A stretch of 64,000 bases of DNA. Source: Sphingomonas sp. (lineage in GTDB: Bacteria > Pseudomonadota > Alphaproteobacteria > Sphingomonadales > Sphingomonadaceae). Made by a program: the position numbers and the translations under genes. The stretch spans positions 73,050 to 137,049 of the forward strand of contig QFPK01000008.1 in NCBI GenBank assembly GCA_003248865.1, given 5' to 3'. This document shows, piece after piece, positions 29,007-37,154 of the stretch. The notes under the pieces are model-generated. The model was given only the letters and a program-made list of their open reading frames with translations. It did no database searches and was not told the DNA's origin. How positions within the stretch are numbered: the stretch's first letter is position 1; each line of letters starts with the position of its first letter.

Positions 29007-31793
29007 TCAGAACTTGAACCGTGCGCCCAGCGTGAACTGCCGCCCGATCACGTCGTACAGCGCGCGGGTCGTGCCGTAGCCGCCCACGCCCGTGATCGGC
29101 GGGTCCGTGTCGAGCAGGTTCTGCACGGCGCCGAAGATCGTCAGCGCCTGGCCGTCGCCATTGTCGATCAGAGTGTATTCGCCTGACAGGTCGAAATAGA
29201 GCCGGCCGTTGACCTTGTTGTCCAGCAGATCCTTGTCGGTGTAGTTCTTGTTGATCGCGCCTCCACCCATGTAGCGACCGGTCAGGCTGAGGCGGAACTT
29301 CTCCGCGATGTAGCTGGCCGAAGTGTTGAAACGCCAGTTCGGCGACCCGCCAAGCGCGGCGATGGTCGGCTGGTCCACGCTCCCGGCGAGCGTCGTGGTG
29401 GTGATACCGTCGGAGATCTCGGCCTTGCTGATGTAGTTCACAAGCGCCCGGAGCGCGATCTGGTCCGAGCCGACCGGGATTGCATAGCTGGCCTCGATGT
29501 CGACGCCGGCGAGCTTCACCGACTGCATATTCACCGGCCCGTTGCGCACCCGCGTGATCATGCCGGTGCCTGGATCGCGGGTAATCAGCGAGCAGGCAGA
29601 CGGTGCGGTGCCATAGCATTGCGTGACGATGGCGGCCGGCGTCAGCGAGATGATCGCGTCATTGAGCCTGATGTCATAGTAATCGACCGTGAAGCTCAGC
29701 CCAGGCACAGCCGTTGGCGTCAGCACGATCCCGCCGGTGAAGGTATCGGCCTTTTCAGGTGTCAGATCCGGGTTGCCGCTGTTGGCAGCGGTGACCAGAT
29801 AGTCCATCCCCAGCTGCGGGTCGGACACGCTGAGCTGGGAGGTGGAGCCCTTGGCGAAGAGTTCTTCGAGGCTGGGCGCCCGGATGTCACGCGAACGGGT
29901 GGCGCGGAAGCGGAGAGAGTCGTTCACGGCATAATTCACGCCGATCTTCCAAGTCGTCACCGTACCCGACGTGCTGTAGTCCGTCACCCGGCCCGCGAGG
30001 TTCAGGCTGAGGTCCTTCGCCCAGCTTTCATCAACCGCGAGCGGCACCAGCGCTTCGGCGAAGGCTTCCTTCACATTGACGTTACCGGAGTAAGGCACCG
30101 TGCCGCCACCGCGATAGCCCTGCACGGCCGAGATCGGATCGGAGGTGGTGTCAAGCGACTGCGAGCGATACTCCGCACCGACCGCGACGCCGACCGGCCC
30201 CGCCCAGGTGGAGAACAACTCGCCGCGCAGCGAGGCCGCCACGATGTGCTGGTCGATGTCCCACTGCCGGAAGCCGGTGCCGTTGGTCCAGGCGATCGCA
30301 TCCGGCGAAGCGCGACCTTCGCCGATCAGGTTGATCGGCACGCAGCCGTTGGTGGGATTGGTGAGCGTGGAACGACACACGATCGCGCCGTTCAGGGGGT
30401 TCACCACGGCATCGAGAGCCTGGTTGAAACGCGCGGTGATGCGGGAATTGGGCTGTTCCACCCGGTTCTTGGTTGAACCATAGCTATAATAGGCGTCCCA
30501 CTTCCACGTTGAGAAGACCTCGCCCTTGAAGCCCGCGACCGCCTGCAGCGTGTTCACGCTGATGTCGACGCCGTTACGCGCGTTGTCGAGCACGCTGCGA
30601 CCCATCACGAAGCTCGCGATGTTGTTCGCGGCCATGGTGTCGCGGATCGATTGCGGCAGGAACGCATTGTCGGCGCGAATGGTGAGCTGCTCGGTGGAAG
30701 CGAGGCCCATGTAATGGGAGTTCACATGGGTATAGTTGAACTCCGCGAAAGCTTCCACGGAATCGGTCAGCTCATAGCGGATGCGCCCGAAACCGGCATA
30801 ACGGTTGACCGGAACGGTGCCGACGCTGTCGGCCACATTGGCCGTGCCGCTGCCGCCCTGCATCTGGGTGGCAGTGACGTTTTCGCCATAGATGAAGGGA
30901 ATGGGCGTACCGTCGGGCGCGAACTGGATCCCACGCAGCAGGCCCGGCGAATTGATGACGCCGCCATAGGACGCGTTGGACGCGCGCGCGCCTTCGTGCA
31001 CGAGCAGATAGCGCGGCTCGCTGTTGGTGGCGGTGTAGGCCGGGTTCGCGATGATGCCGGGGTTACGGGCCGCCCAGTCGCGATCACCGATGAACTCGAT
31101 GCCGGTGTTCTGCGAAGCTTCGCCCGACACCACGATATGGCCGCGCCCGCCGGCGAAGCTGGTGCCATAGGCGCCCGAGATGAGGAAGTTCTTGAAATCG
31201 TTGTGGCCGCTGATGCCGCCTTGCATGTTGGCCTTCAGGCCTTCGAGCTTGTCGTCGATCAGGATGTTGACCACCCCGGCGACGGCGTCGGAACCGTAGG
31301 CGGCCGAGGCGCCGCCGGTCACGATCTCGACGCCGCGCACCAGCGCCTGCGGGATCGCGGAGATGTTCACCCCGCCAGAGGCTGTGGTGGGCGTGTAGCG
31401 GCGGCCATCCACCAGCACCTGCGTGCGCTGATAGCCCAGGCCGCGAAGGTCGATGAAATTGCTGGCAGCAAGGCTGAACAGGTTGCCGGAGCTGCTGGGA
31501 GTGAGCGAGGGGCGGGCCGCCGGCATCTGGTTGATGACATTGGCGATGTCGGGCGCGGCAACACGGTTGAAATCGTCCATGCCGATCACCGTCACCGGGG
31601 TCGGCGTGTCGGCGCCGCTGCGCGCAACGCGCGAGCCGGTCACGATGATGTCCTCTTCGGGCGCAGCGGCCGTCTGAGCAAAGGACGGGGCTGCCAGCAC
31701 GAGCGAGGCCGCACCGGCAAACAGCGTTGAACGGCGACGAGACACACGACGCGACACTTGGACACATTGGCTCTGGATGAAATGCTGGCGCAT
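29007..31793 (-). CDS. TonB-dependent receptor, large (island receptor 1)
   Basis: 928 residues. A signal peptide (about 1-39, ending APSFA) precedes the plug domain with EDIIVTGSRVARSG, LVDGRRYTPTTASGGVNIS and EIVTGGASAAYGSDAVAGVVNI. The barrel includes SRDIRAPSLEELF and a C-terminal segment ending in F (LGARFKF) as needed for outer-membrane insertion. This is the sphingomonad Oar/CirA-like class with a long barrel, which often takes up peptides or glycans rather than siderophores. It is transcribed with the serine hydrolase behind it. A shared dyad (31871-31890) lies 77 bp before its start. Confidence 0.94.
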   Translation of the reverse strand: MRQHFIQSQCVQVSRRVSRRRSTLFAGAASLVLAAPSFAQTAAAPEEDIIVTGSRVARSGADTPTPVTVIGMDDFNRVAAPDIANVINQMPAARPSLTPSSSGNLFSLAASNFIDLRGLGYQRTQVLVDGRRYTPTTASGGVNISAIPQALVRGVEIVTGGASAAYGSDAVAGVVNILIDDKLEGLKANMQGGISGHNDFKNFLISGAYGTSFAGGRGHIVVSGEASQNTGIEFIGDRDWAARNPGIIANPAYTATNSEPRYLLVHEGARASNASYGGVINSPGLLRGIQFAPDGTPIPFIYGENVTATQMQGGSGTANVADSVGTVPVNRYAGFGRIRYELTDSVEAFAEFNYTHVNSHYMGLASTEQLTIRADNAFLPQSIRDTMAANNIASFVMGRSVLDNARNGVDISVNTLQAVAGFKGEVFSTWKWDAYYSYGSTKNRVEQPNSRITARFNQALDAVVNPLNGAIVCRSTLTNPTNGCVPINLIGEGRASPDAIAWTNGTGFRQWDIDQHIVAASLRGELFSTWAGPVGVAVGAEYRSQSLDTTSDPISAVQGYRGGGTVPYSGNVNVKEAFAEALVPLAVDESWAKDLSLNLAGRVTDYSTSGTVTTWKIGVNYAVNDSLRFRATRSRDIRAPSLEELFAKGSTSQLSVSDPQLGMDYLVTAANSGNPDLTPEKADTFTGGIVLTPTAVPGLSFTVDYYDIRLNDAIISLTPAAIVTQCYGTAPSACSLITRDPGTGMITRVRNGPVNMQSVKLAGVDIEASYAIPVGSDQIALRALVNYISKAEISDGITTTTLAGSVDQPTIAALGGSPNWRFNTSASYIAEKFRLSLTGRYMGGGAINKNYTDKDLLDNKVNGRLYFDLSGEYTLIDNGDGQALTIFGAVQNLLDTDPPITGVGGYGTTRALYDVIGRQFTLGARFKF

Positions 31794-31870
31794 GTTAGCG
31801 TCCCCCTTATTGTTGCACCGCAGCAGCTTCTTCGCGCAATAAGCTGTTCACCAGACTGAAATCGATCATT

Positions 31871-31890
31871 CATCCATAACCTGGGGTTAT
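31871..31890 (-). promoter_or_regulatory. Island operator 1 (T-N11-A dyad)
   Basis: Plus-strand CATCC followed by ATAACC-TGG-GGTTAT, a perfect 6-bp-arm dyad of the LysR T-N11-A kind. Related 20-bp sites lie at 34464-34483 and 35415-35434. In the direction of the TonB receptor gene the site ends 77 bp before the start codon. It also lies 29 bp upstream of the RidA gene on the other strand. Confidence 0.75.
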
Positions 31891-31919
31891 TGAGCCAGGC
31901 TGCGGGGCAGGACTTTAAT

Positions 31920-32381
31920 ATGACAGAGATCGCCAATCGGTTGAAAACAGCCGGAATTCAGCTGCCCGCGCCGCGCAGGGCACAGGGCACCTATGCACCA
32001 TTCCTGATCGATGGGCCTTATCTGTGGATATCCGGCCAGGTTTCGAACTTCGATGGCGAAGCGATCACGGGAACGCTGGGCGCCGATCTCGATCTCGCGG
32101 CCGGCGCGGCGGCCGCCCGGTTGTCGGGGCTCAACATCCTTGCCCAGATTTCAGCGGCGCTTGATGGGGATATGGAGCGCGTGCGCCAATTGGTGCGTCT
32201 TGGGGGCCATGTTCAGGTCGCCGCCGGATTCACGGCCGTCCCGCAGGTGATGAACGGTTGTTCGGACCTGATGCTGCAGATCTTTGGGGAGCGGGGGCGC
32301 CACACGCGAACCAGCGTCGGCGCACACACCCTGCCCGGGGGTCACGCAGTCGAGGTGGATGCCGTGGTGCGGATCGGCTGA
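31920..32381 (+). CDS. RidA-family enamine/imine deaminase (YjgF/YER057c/UK114)
   Basis: 153 residues from the ATG at 31920; a TTG at 31890 would lie in the operator. The fold markers are PYLWISGQVSNFDG near residue 38 and HTRTSVGAHTLPGGHAVEVDAVV at the C-terminus, with the Arg that binds the substrate carboxylate in canonical members. RidA proteins hydrolyse reactive enamines and imines made by PLP enzymes. A PLP ammonia-lyase is encoded nearby at 37155, a natural partner. The last 40 bp overlap, tail to tail, the 3' end of the dipeptide-epimerase gene. Confidence 0.88.
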   Translation: MTEIANRLKTAGIQLPAPRRAQGTYAPFLIDGPYLWISGQVSNFDGEAITGTLGADLDLAAGAAAARLSGLNILAQISAALDGDMERVRQLVRLGGHVQVAAGFTAVPQVMNGCSDLMLQIFGERGRHTRTSVGAHTLPGGHAVEVDAVVRIG

Positions 32382-33361
32382 CCCCAGAATCCGGGCGCGG
32401 GCGGGAACATCAGCCCGTCGCGAACCGTCACGCCGCCGGGCCGGTCCTGTGCCAGCCACACCGGCCCGTCCAGATCGGCATAGTCAGCCCGCGCCGCCAC
32501 ATGCAGCGCGGGTGCAATGGAGAGCGAACTGCTGACCATGCAGCCCACCATCACGCCCAGATCGAGCGCACGGGCAGCCGACAACAGGTCGATGGCGCCG
32601 GTAAGGCCGCCGGTCTTGTCCAGCTTGATGTTCACCATCCCATAGCGGCCGGCGAGTACCTCCAGATCATCCACGGTGTGACAGGATTCGTCGGCGCAGA
32701 CAGGAATGCGGGGACGGAACCCGTCCAGACAGGAATCCTCACCCGCAGGCAGCGGCTGCTCGACGAACGAGACCCGCATTTCCTCCAGCAGCGGCTGCAG
32801 CTGTTCCAGCAGGGCCATGTCCCAGCTTTCATTGGGATCCACGATCAGCCGCGCGGCGGGCGCGGCCTCCCGCACGGCGCGGATGGCGGCTGCGGGATCA
32901 TCGCCATCCACCTTGACCTTGATCAGCGGCACATCGGCGATTTCGGCTGCGGCCGCCGCCATTTTCTCCGGCGTGTCCAGGCTGACGGTGAGCGCGGTGA
33001 TGACCGGGCCGGGTTCGCCCCAGCCGGCTATCTCGCCGACGCTCCGTCCGCCGAGCGCGGATTCGAGATCCCAGAGCGCGCAGTCGACAGCGTTGCGGGC
33101 GGCACCGGGCGGGAGGAGCGATGCCAGTTCGGCGCGGGAAACCGGCGCGGACAGTGCGGGCGTCGCCGCGATGATCTGCGCCAGCACACTCTCCGGCGTC
33201 TCGCCATAGCGCGCATAGGGCACCGCCTCACCCCGGCCGACGGTGTCGCCCCGTCGCACCTCCACCGTCACCACCTCGGCCATGGTTTTCACCCCGCGCG
33301 AGATGCGAAAGGGGCGTTCGAGCGGAAGCTGCTCGATGCGGGAGGTCAGCAGTTGCGTCAT
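32342..33361 (-). CDS. dgcA: Dipeptide-epimerase-type enolase superfamily enzyme, DgcA-like
   Basis: 339 residues. The capping domain is followed by a barrel with the catalytic pattern of the L-Ala-D/L-Glu epimerase group: KxK at 148-150 (LIKVKVDG), metal ligands D175 (IVDPNESW), E201 (FVEQPL) and D224 (CADESC), and the opposite lysine at 246 (NIKLDK). The DUF1611 gene directly upstream overlaps its start (ATGA), matching the dgcN-dgcA pair of Pseudoalteromonas, where DgcA racemises N-acetyl-D-Glu to N-acetyl-L-Glu. True dipeptide epimerisation for murein-peptide recycling remains the alternative. Confidence 0.88.
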   Translation of the reverse strand: MTQLLTSRIEQLPLERPFRISRGVKTMAEVVTVEVRRGDTVGRGEAVPYARYGETPESVLAQIIAATPALSAPVSRAELASLLPPGAARNAVDCALWDLESALGGRSVGEIAGWGEPGPVITALTVSLDTPEKMAAAAAEIADVPLIKVKVDGDDPAAAIRAVREAAPAARLIVDPNESWDMALLEQLQPLLEEMRVSFVEQPLPAGEDSCLDGFRPRIPVCADESCHTVDDLEVLAGRYGMVNIKLDKTGGLTGAIDLLSAARALDLGVMVGCMVSSSLSIAPALHVAARADYADLDGPVWLAQDRPGGVTVRDGLMFPPAPGFWGQPIRTTASTSTA

Positions 33362-34380
33362 GCGCGGGCCGTATCCGGGAAGGCAGCAAGCAGCTTGTCC
33401 ACGATGCGCTCCACGCCCATCGCAACCGGGTCCTGGCAGGGCAACCCCAGTTCATCCTCCACCGCCCGGCAGGCATCCTGCGCGGCCTCTTTCGACAGCG
33501 ACGATGTGTTCAGCGCCACACCCACCGCCACCACGTCGGGCGAGGTGACCTTGGCGGCCTCCAGATTGGCAGCAAGGCAGGCCTTCAGCCCCGGCACCGG
33601 TCGTCCGGCGAGGCCCCGCATATGGGGACGTCCACTTTCATGGCACAGCACCAGCGCGGCAGGCTGGGCGCCATGCAACAACCCCAGTGAGACCCCCGCG
33701 AAAGACGGGTGGAACAGAGAGCCCTGCCCTTCCACAAGATCCCAACCGCCATCGCTTCGCGCAGGCGAAATCCATTCCGCTCCGCCCGAGATGAAATCGG
33801 CGACCACCGCATCGATGGGGACACCGCTCTGCGCGATGAAGATGCCGGTCTGGCCCGTGGCGCGAAAATCGGCGGGAACGCCGCGCGTGCGCAGCTCCCG
33901 CTCCAGCGCGAGAGTCGTGTACATCTTGCCCACCGAGCAGTCCGTGCCAACGGTGAGCAGGCGATTGCCGGCACGGGGGCGGCCATTGCCTACATCCAGA
34001 TGGGCCGGCGGCTCACGCACATCGAACAGCTGGAGCCCCTTCTCCTCCGCCGCTGCGACGATGGCCGGGTTGGATGTCAGCCGCTGGTGCAGGCCGGACG
34101 CCACGTTCAGCCCTGCCTCCAGCGCGGCCAGGATATGCTCCACCATTTCGTCACTGATCACGCCGCCAGCATTGGCGACGCCGACGATCATGGTGCGGGC
34201 CCCGGCGGCTGCGGCTTCCGCAAAGCCAAGTTGCGGCAACCCCAGCGTGATCGTGCCGGTCGGAGAGCGATACTCGCCCAGGCACAGTTCAGGCCGCCAC
34301 ACGGCAACGCCGCGCGATGTCTTCACAGACAACTCGTCCTTCGGATTGCCGAGATAGAGCAGATAGGGAAATGGGATCAT
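33358..34380 (-). CDS. dgcN: DUF1611 protein, DgcN-like D-glutamate N-acetyltransferase
   Basis: 340 residues from MIPFPYLLYLG (ATG 34380); an in-frame start at 34431 is less likely. DUF1611 architecture: an N-terminal domain (GVANAGGVISDEMVEHI) and a C-terminal domain with a P-loop-like GTDCSVGK (145-152), FRATGQTGIFIAQSG and LVEGQGSLFHPSFAGV. Members of this family were shown in marine bacteria to acetylate D-Glu (DgcN). Pairing with a DgcA-like gene by a four-base overlap supports the same job. An island operator lies 83 bp upstream. Confidence 0.85.
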   Translation of the reverse strand: MIPFPYLLYLGNPKDELSVKTSRGVAVWRPELCLGEYRSPTGTITLGLPQLGFAEAAAAGARTMIVGVANAGGVISDEMVEHILAALEAGLNVASGLHQRLTSNPAIVAAAEEKGLQLFDVREPPAHLDVGNGRPRAGNRLLTVGTDCSVGKMYTTLALERELRTRGVPADFRATGQTGIFIAQSGVPIDAVVADFISGGAEWISPARSDGGWDLVEGQGSLFHPSFAGVSLGLLHGAQPAALVLCHESGRPHMRGLAGRPVPGLKACLAANLEAAKVTSPDVVAVGVALNTSSLSKEAAQDACRAVEDELGLPCQDPVAMGVERIVDKLLAAFPDTARA

Positions 34381-34463
34381 TTTGGCCTCGCCGCCGGACA
34401 GATTACGGTCTCCATCGCCCAATCCGGGCAAAGCGGATCAGCGTCCAGAAGCAAGGCGTCCGC

Positions 34464-34483
34464 CATCCATAGCTGGAAGCTAT
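34464..34483 (-). promoter_or_regulatory. Island operator 2, upstream of dgcN
   Basis: Plus-strand CATCC followed by ATAGCT-GGA-AGCTAT, a perfect dyad with T-N11-A spacing. It overlaps the last codons of the LysR gene (stop 34480-34482) and ends 83 bp before the dgcN start in the gene's direction. It matches site 3 at 18 of 20 positions. Confidence 0.78.
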
Positions 34484-35370
34484 GCCCTTTTTCCTTCGAT
34501 CGATTGCTGCATTGCCCGAATGAATTCCTGCGCCACCCGCGACAACGGCCGGTCGACCAGATGGATGCAATAGACATCGAACCGGGACTTTCGTGCCAGC
34601 GGCCGATAATCCAGATCGTCCCCCACCGTCGCCCGCGCCGTGAATTCATCGACCACCGCGATGCCGGCGCCCTCGCGAACGAGAGCAGCGGCGACATAAT
34701 AGGTTTCAACGGAAATGCCCGCCCGGTTCGCCCAGTTGGAATCGATCTCGCTGGCGACCAGCGTGTCGATGGAGCCGGTGCCCGCCAGCCGCATCAGATC
34801 GAACTGGCGCAGCGTATCGACCGAGATGCGGGCAGGCGGATCGGGAATATCCGATTTGCGGAACAGCAGCACCAGTTCGCCCGAGCCGATCTTCACATCC
34901 GCCAGCCGGGGATGGCGGGGGGAATCGTAGGCGACCGCGATGTCGCTGTTGCGCTCATACAGCGAGCGCAGGATGTCAGCCTTGTGCACCGTCTTGATAT
35001 CGAACGAGACATCGGGATGCGACTTGCGGAACAGTGCGATGGCAGCCGGCGTGACTTGTAGACCAAGCGACGGCAGCACCGCCAGCCGCAGGTGGCCGCC
35101 TCCCCCCTGCCGCAGGTTCTTGGTGGTTTCCTGCAACGATTCGATCCGCCCCTGAAGCTCCCGCACCTCCTGGAACAGCACATGAGCTTCCTCCGTCGGT
35201 GCCAGCCGCCCCTTCACCACACGGAACAGTGTGAAGCCGATCTGCGCCTCGGCATGGCGCAGCACCTTGCTGATTGAAGGCTGTGAGACATGGAGTGCGC
35301 GGGCCGCCCCGCTGACCGATCCGGTCTGGTAGACTGCATGGAACACTTCGATATGGCGCAATTTCATCAT
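34480..35370 (-). CDS. LysR-family regulator of the D-amino-acid island
   Basis: 296 residues from the ATG pair at 35370/35367; the same frame stays open far upstream, but that is antisense to the deacylase gene. Winged helix: FHAVYQTGSVSGAARALHVSQPSISKVLRHAE (about 10-41). The effector domain begins at LRLAVLPSLGLQVTP. It lies between dgcN and the deacylase gene, with an operator-like dyad 44 bp before its own start. It is the best candidate to read the three island operators, perhaps as an activator sensing a D-amino acid. This is inference, though the marine dgc clusters also have a dedicated regulator, DgcR. Confidence 0.9.
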   Translation of the reverse strand: MMKLRHIEVFHAVYQTGSVSGAARALHVSQPSISKVLRHAEAQIGFTLFRVVKGRLAPTEEAHVLFQEVRELQGRIESLQETTKNLRQGGGGHLRLAVLPSLGLQVTPAAIALFRKSHPDVSFDIKTVHKADILRSLYERNSDIAVAYDSPRHPRLADVKIGSGELVLLFRKSDIPDPPARISVDTLRQFDLMRLAGTGSIDTLVASEIDSNWANRAGISVETYYVAAALVREGAGIAVVDEFTARATVGDDLDYRPLARKSRFDVYCIHLVDRPLSRVAQEFIRAMQQSIEGKRA

Positions 35371-35414
35371 GTTGACGCCAGCATACACGGCCCGCGCACC
35401 ATCGCCAGATGCAG

Positions 35415-35434
35415 ATAACCTCCAGCTATGGATG
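35415..35434 (+). promoter_or_regulatory. Island operator 3, between lysR and the deacylase gene
   Basis: In the direction of the deacylase gene it reads ATAACC-TCC-AGCTAT followed by GGATG, the same orientation as sites 1 and 2 relative to their genes. It ends 80 bp before the TTG start at 35515. It also lies 44 bp upstream of the LysR gene, so it could serve autoregulation. Confidence 0.75.
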
Positions 35435-35514
35435 ATGCGCAAAGATGTCGGTTTCCTTGCGCGATTTTGCCCCGATACTGCGCCCTTCGGACCAAGCCTT
35501 TCGGAGTTGCCGCC

Positions 35515-37140
35515 TTGCCCCCAGCCCGCCGCATCGCCCCACTTTCCCTGCTGGTGCTCGCCGTCTTTGTTTCCGCACCTGCACAAGCCCAGAAGAAGCC
35601 GGCCGATCTCGTGATCAGCGGCGGCAGCATCTATGACGGCAGCTCTGCCAGGCCGGTCAAAGGGGATGTGGCAATCCTGGGAGACCGCATCGTCTATGTC
35701 GGCCCGTCGGCCCGCAATCCTTACAAGGGCACACGCACAATTGATGCCAAGGGCCAGATCGTGGCCCCCGGTTTCATCGACCCGCATACCCATGCCGATG
35801 CGTTCCTGATGGGAAAGTCGGCTGAAGAGCGACTGATCCTGCCCTGGATGATGCAGGGCGCGACCACAATCTTCACGGGCGTGGACGGCTATGGCCAGCC
35901 GGGCGGGAAGGTTGCCGTCAGCAAGCTGTTCGAACATGTGGAGGGGCAGAAGACAGGCCTCAACATCGCCACCTATGTCGGTTTCGGAGCCGTGCGCGGC
36001 AGCGTGATCGGCGCACAGGACCGGCCGCCCACCGCGGACGAGCTGGAAAAGATGAAGGGACTGGTGGCGACCGGCATGTGCGAGGGCGCGCTGGGTCTTT
36101 CGGCCGGGCTGTTCTATGCCCCGCAAAGCTTCGCCAAGACGGACGAGGTTGTGGCGGTGGCGCGGGAAGCCGGCAAGCGCGGCGGCGTCTATGATACCCA
36201 CCAGCGCGATGAATCCTCTTATACGATAGGCGTCATGAACTCCACGCGGGAGGCGATTTCCATCGGTCGCGACGCGGGAATGCCCGTGCACTTCGCCCAC
36301 CTGAAAGTGCTGGGCATCGATGTGCATGGCAAGGCGGCGGAACTGGTCTCCATCATCGAGGAGGCCCGTTCGAAGGGGCAGGACGTAACTGCGGACCAAT
36401 ATCCCTGGGAAGCCTCCGGTTCGGGGCTGGAGCCCGCACTGTTGCCACGCTGGGCGCTGGATGGCGGGCGCGAGGCAATGCTGGCTCGCTTCGCCAATCC
36501 CGCCGATCTTGCGCGCATCCGCACGGAAATGGTGGAAAATCTTCGCCGTCGCGGCGGCGCGCAATCATTGCTGCTGACCGCACCTGGCCATGAATGGACG
36601 GGCAAGCGGCTCTCGGAAATCGCAGCCGTCTGGAATGTCGACCCGATAGACGCCGCGCTGCGGATCATTCGGGAGAGTGCCACCGGATCCTCTGTCGTCT
36701 CCTTCAACATGGCCGAAGACGATATCAAACTGCTGATGCGCCAGCCCTGGGTGACGACCAGTTCTGACGGGTCTGCCGGGCACCCGCGCATGTACGCAAC
36801 CTTCCCGCAGAAATATGCGAAGTATGTGCTGCAGGAACGTGCGATCAGCCTGGCCGATTTCATCAATTCCAGCACCGGCCGCACGGCCGACACCTTCAAG
36901 CTTGAAGGGCGGGGCCATCTGCGCCCCGGCTACTTCGCCGACGTGGTGGTATTCGACCCGGACGGCTATCGGCCAAAGGCGGATTATCTGAATCCCACCG
37001 AACTGGCGACCGGCGTGACCACCCTGCTGGTGAACGGTACGCTGGCCATCGATGGCGGCAAGCCGACCGGCTCGGCCGCCGGCCGAGCGATCCGCCACAT
37101 CCCGACACCGGGCAGCTGCCCTGCCCCAGCCGCATCCTGA
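35515..37140 (+). CDS. N-acyl-D-amino-acid deacylase (D-aminoacylase), secreted
   Basis: 541 residues from TTG 35515. An ATG at 35428 is in frame but overlaps the operator and gives a poor signal peptide, whereas the TTG follows CGGAG and gives a clean signal (RRIAPLSLLVLAVFVSAPAQA). Amidohydrolase-superfamily marks: GGSIYDGSSARPVKGDVAILGDRI, metal ligands in HTHAD (H91, H93), HFAHLK, and the catalytic Asp in SDGSAGHPRMYATFP (D418). It hydrolyses N-acyl-D-amino acids to free D-amino acid and fatty or acetic acid. Fourteen bp separate it from the ammonia-lyase gene. Confidence 0.9.
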   Translation: MPPARRIAPLSLLVLAVFVSAPAQAQKKPADLVISGGSIYDGSSARPVKGDVAILGDRIVYVGPSARNPYKGTRTIDAKGQIVAPGFIDPHTHADAFLMGKSAEERLILPWMMQGATTIFTGVDGYGQPGGKVAVSKLFEHVEGQKTGLNIATYVGFGAVRGSVIGAQDRPPTADELEKMKGLVATGMCEGALGLSAGLFYAPQSFAKTDEVVAVAREAGKRGGVYDTHQRDESSYTIGVMNSTREAISIGRDAGMPVHFAHLKVLGIDVHGKAAELVSIIEEARSKGQDVTADQYPWEASGSGLEPALLPRWALDGGREAMLARFANPADLARIRTEMVENLRRRGGAQSLLLTAPGHEWTGKRLSEIAAVWNVDPIDAALRIIRESATGSSVVSFNMAEDDIKLLMRQPWVTTSSDGSAGHPRMYATFPQKYAKYVLQERAISLADFINSSTGRTADTFKLEGRGHLRPGYFADVVVFDPDGYRPKADYLNPTELATGVTTLLVNGTLAIDGGKPTGSAAGRAIRHIPTPGSCPAPAAS

Positions 37141-37154
37141 AAAAGCGAGCCGCA

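Noticed and set aside
35371..36564. Upstream extension of the LysR gene to 694 codons
   Set aside because: Antisense to the deacylase gene; the helix-turn-helix starts right after the ATG at 35370.
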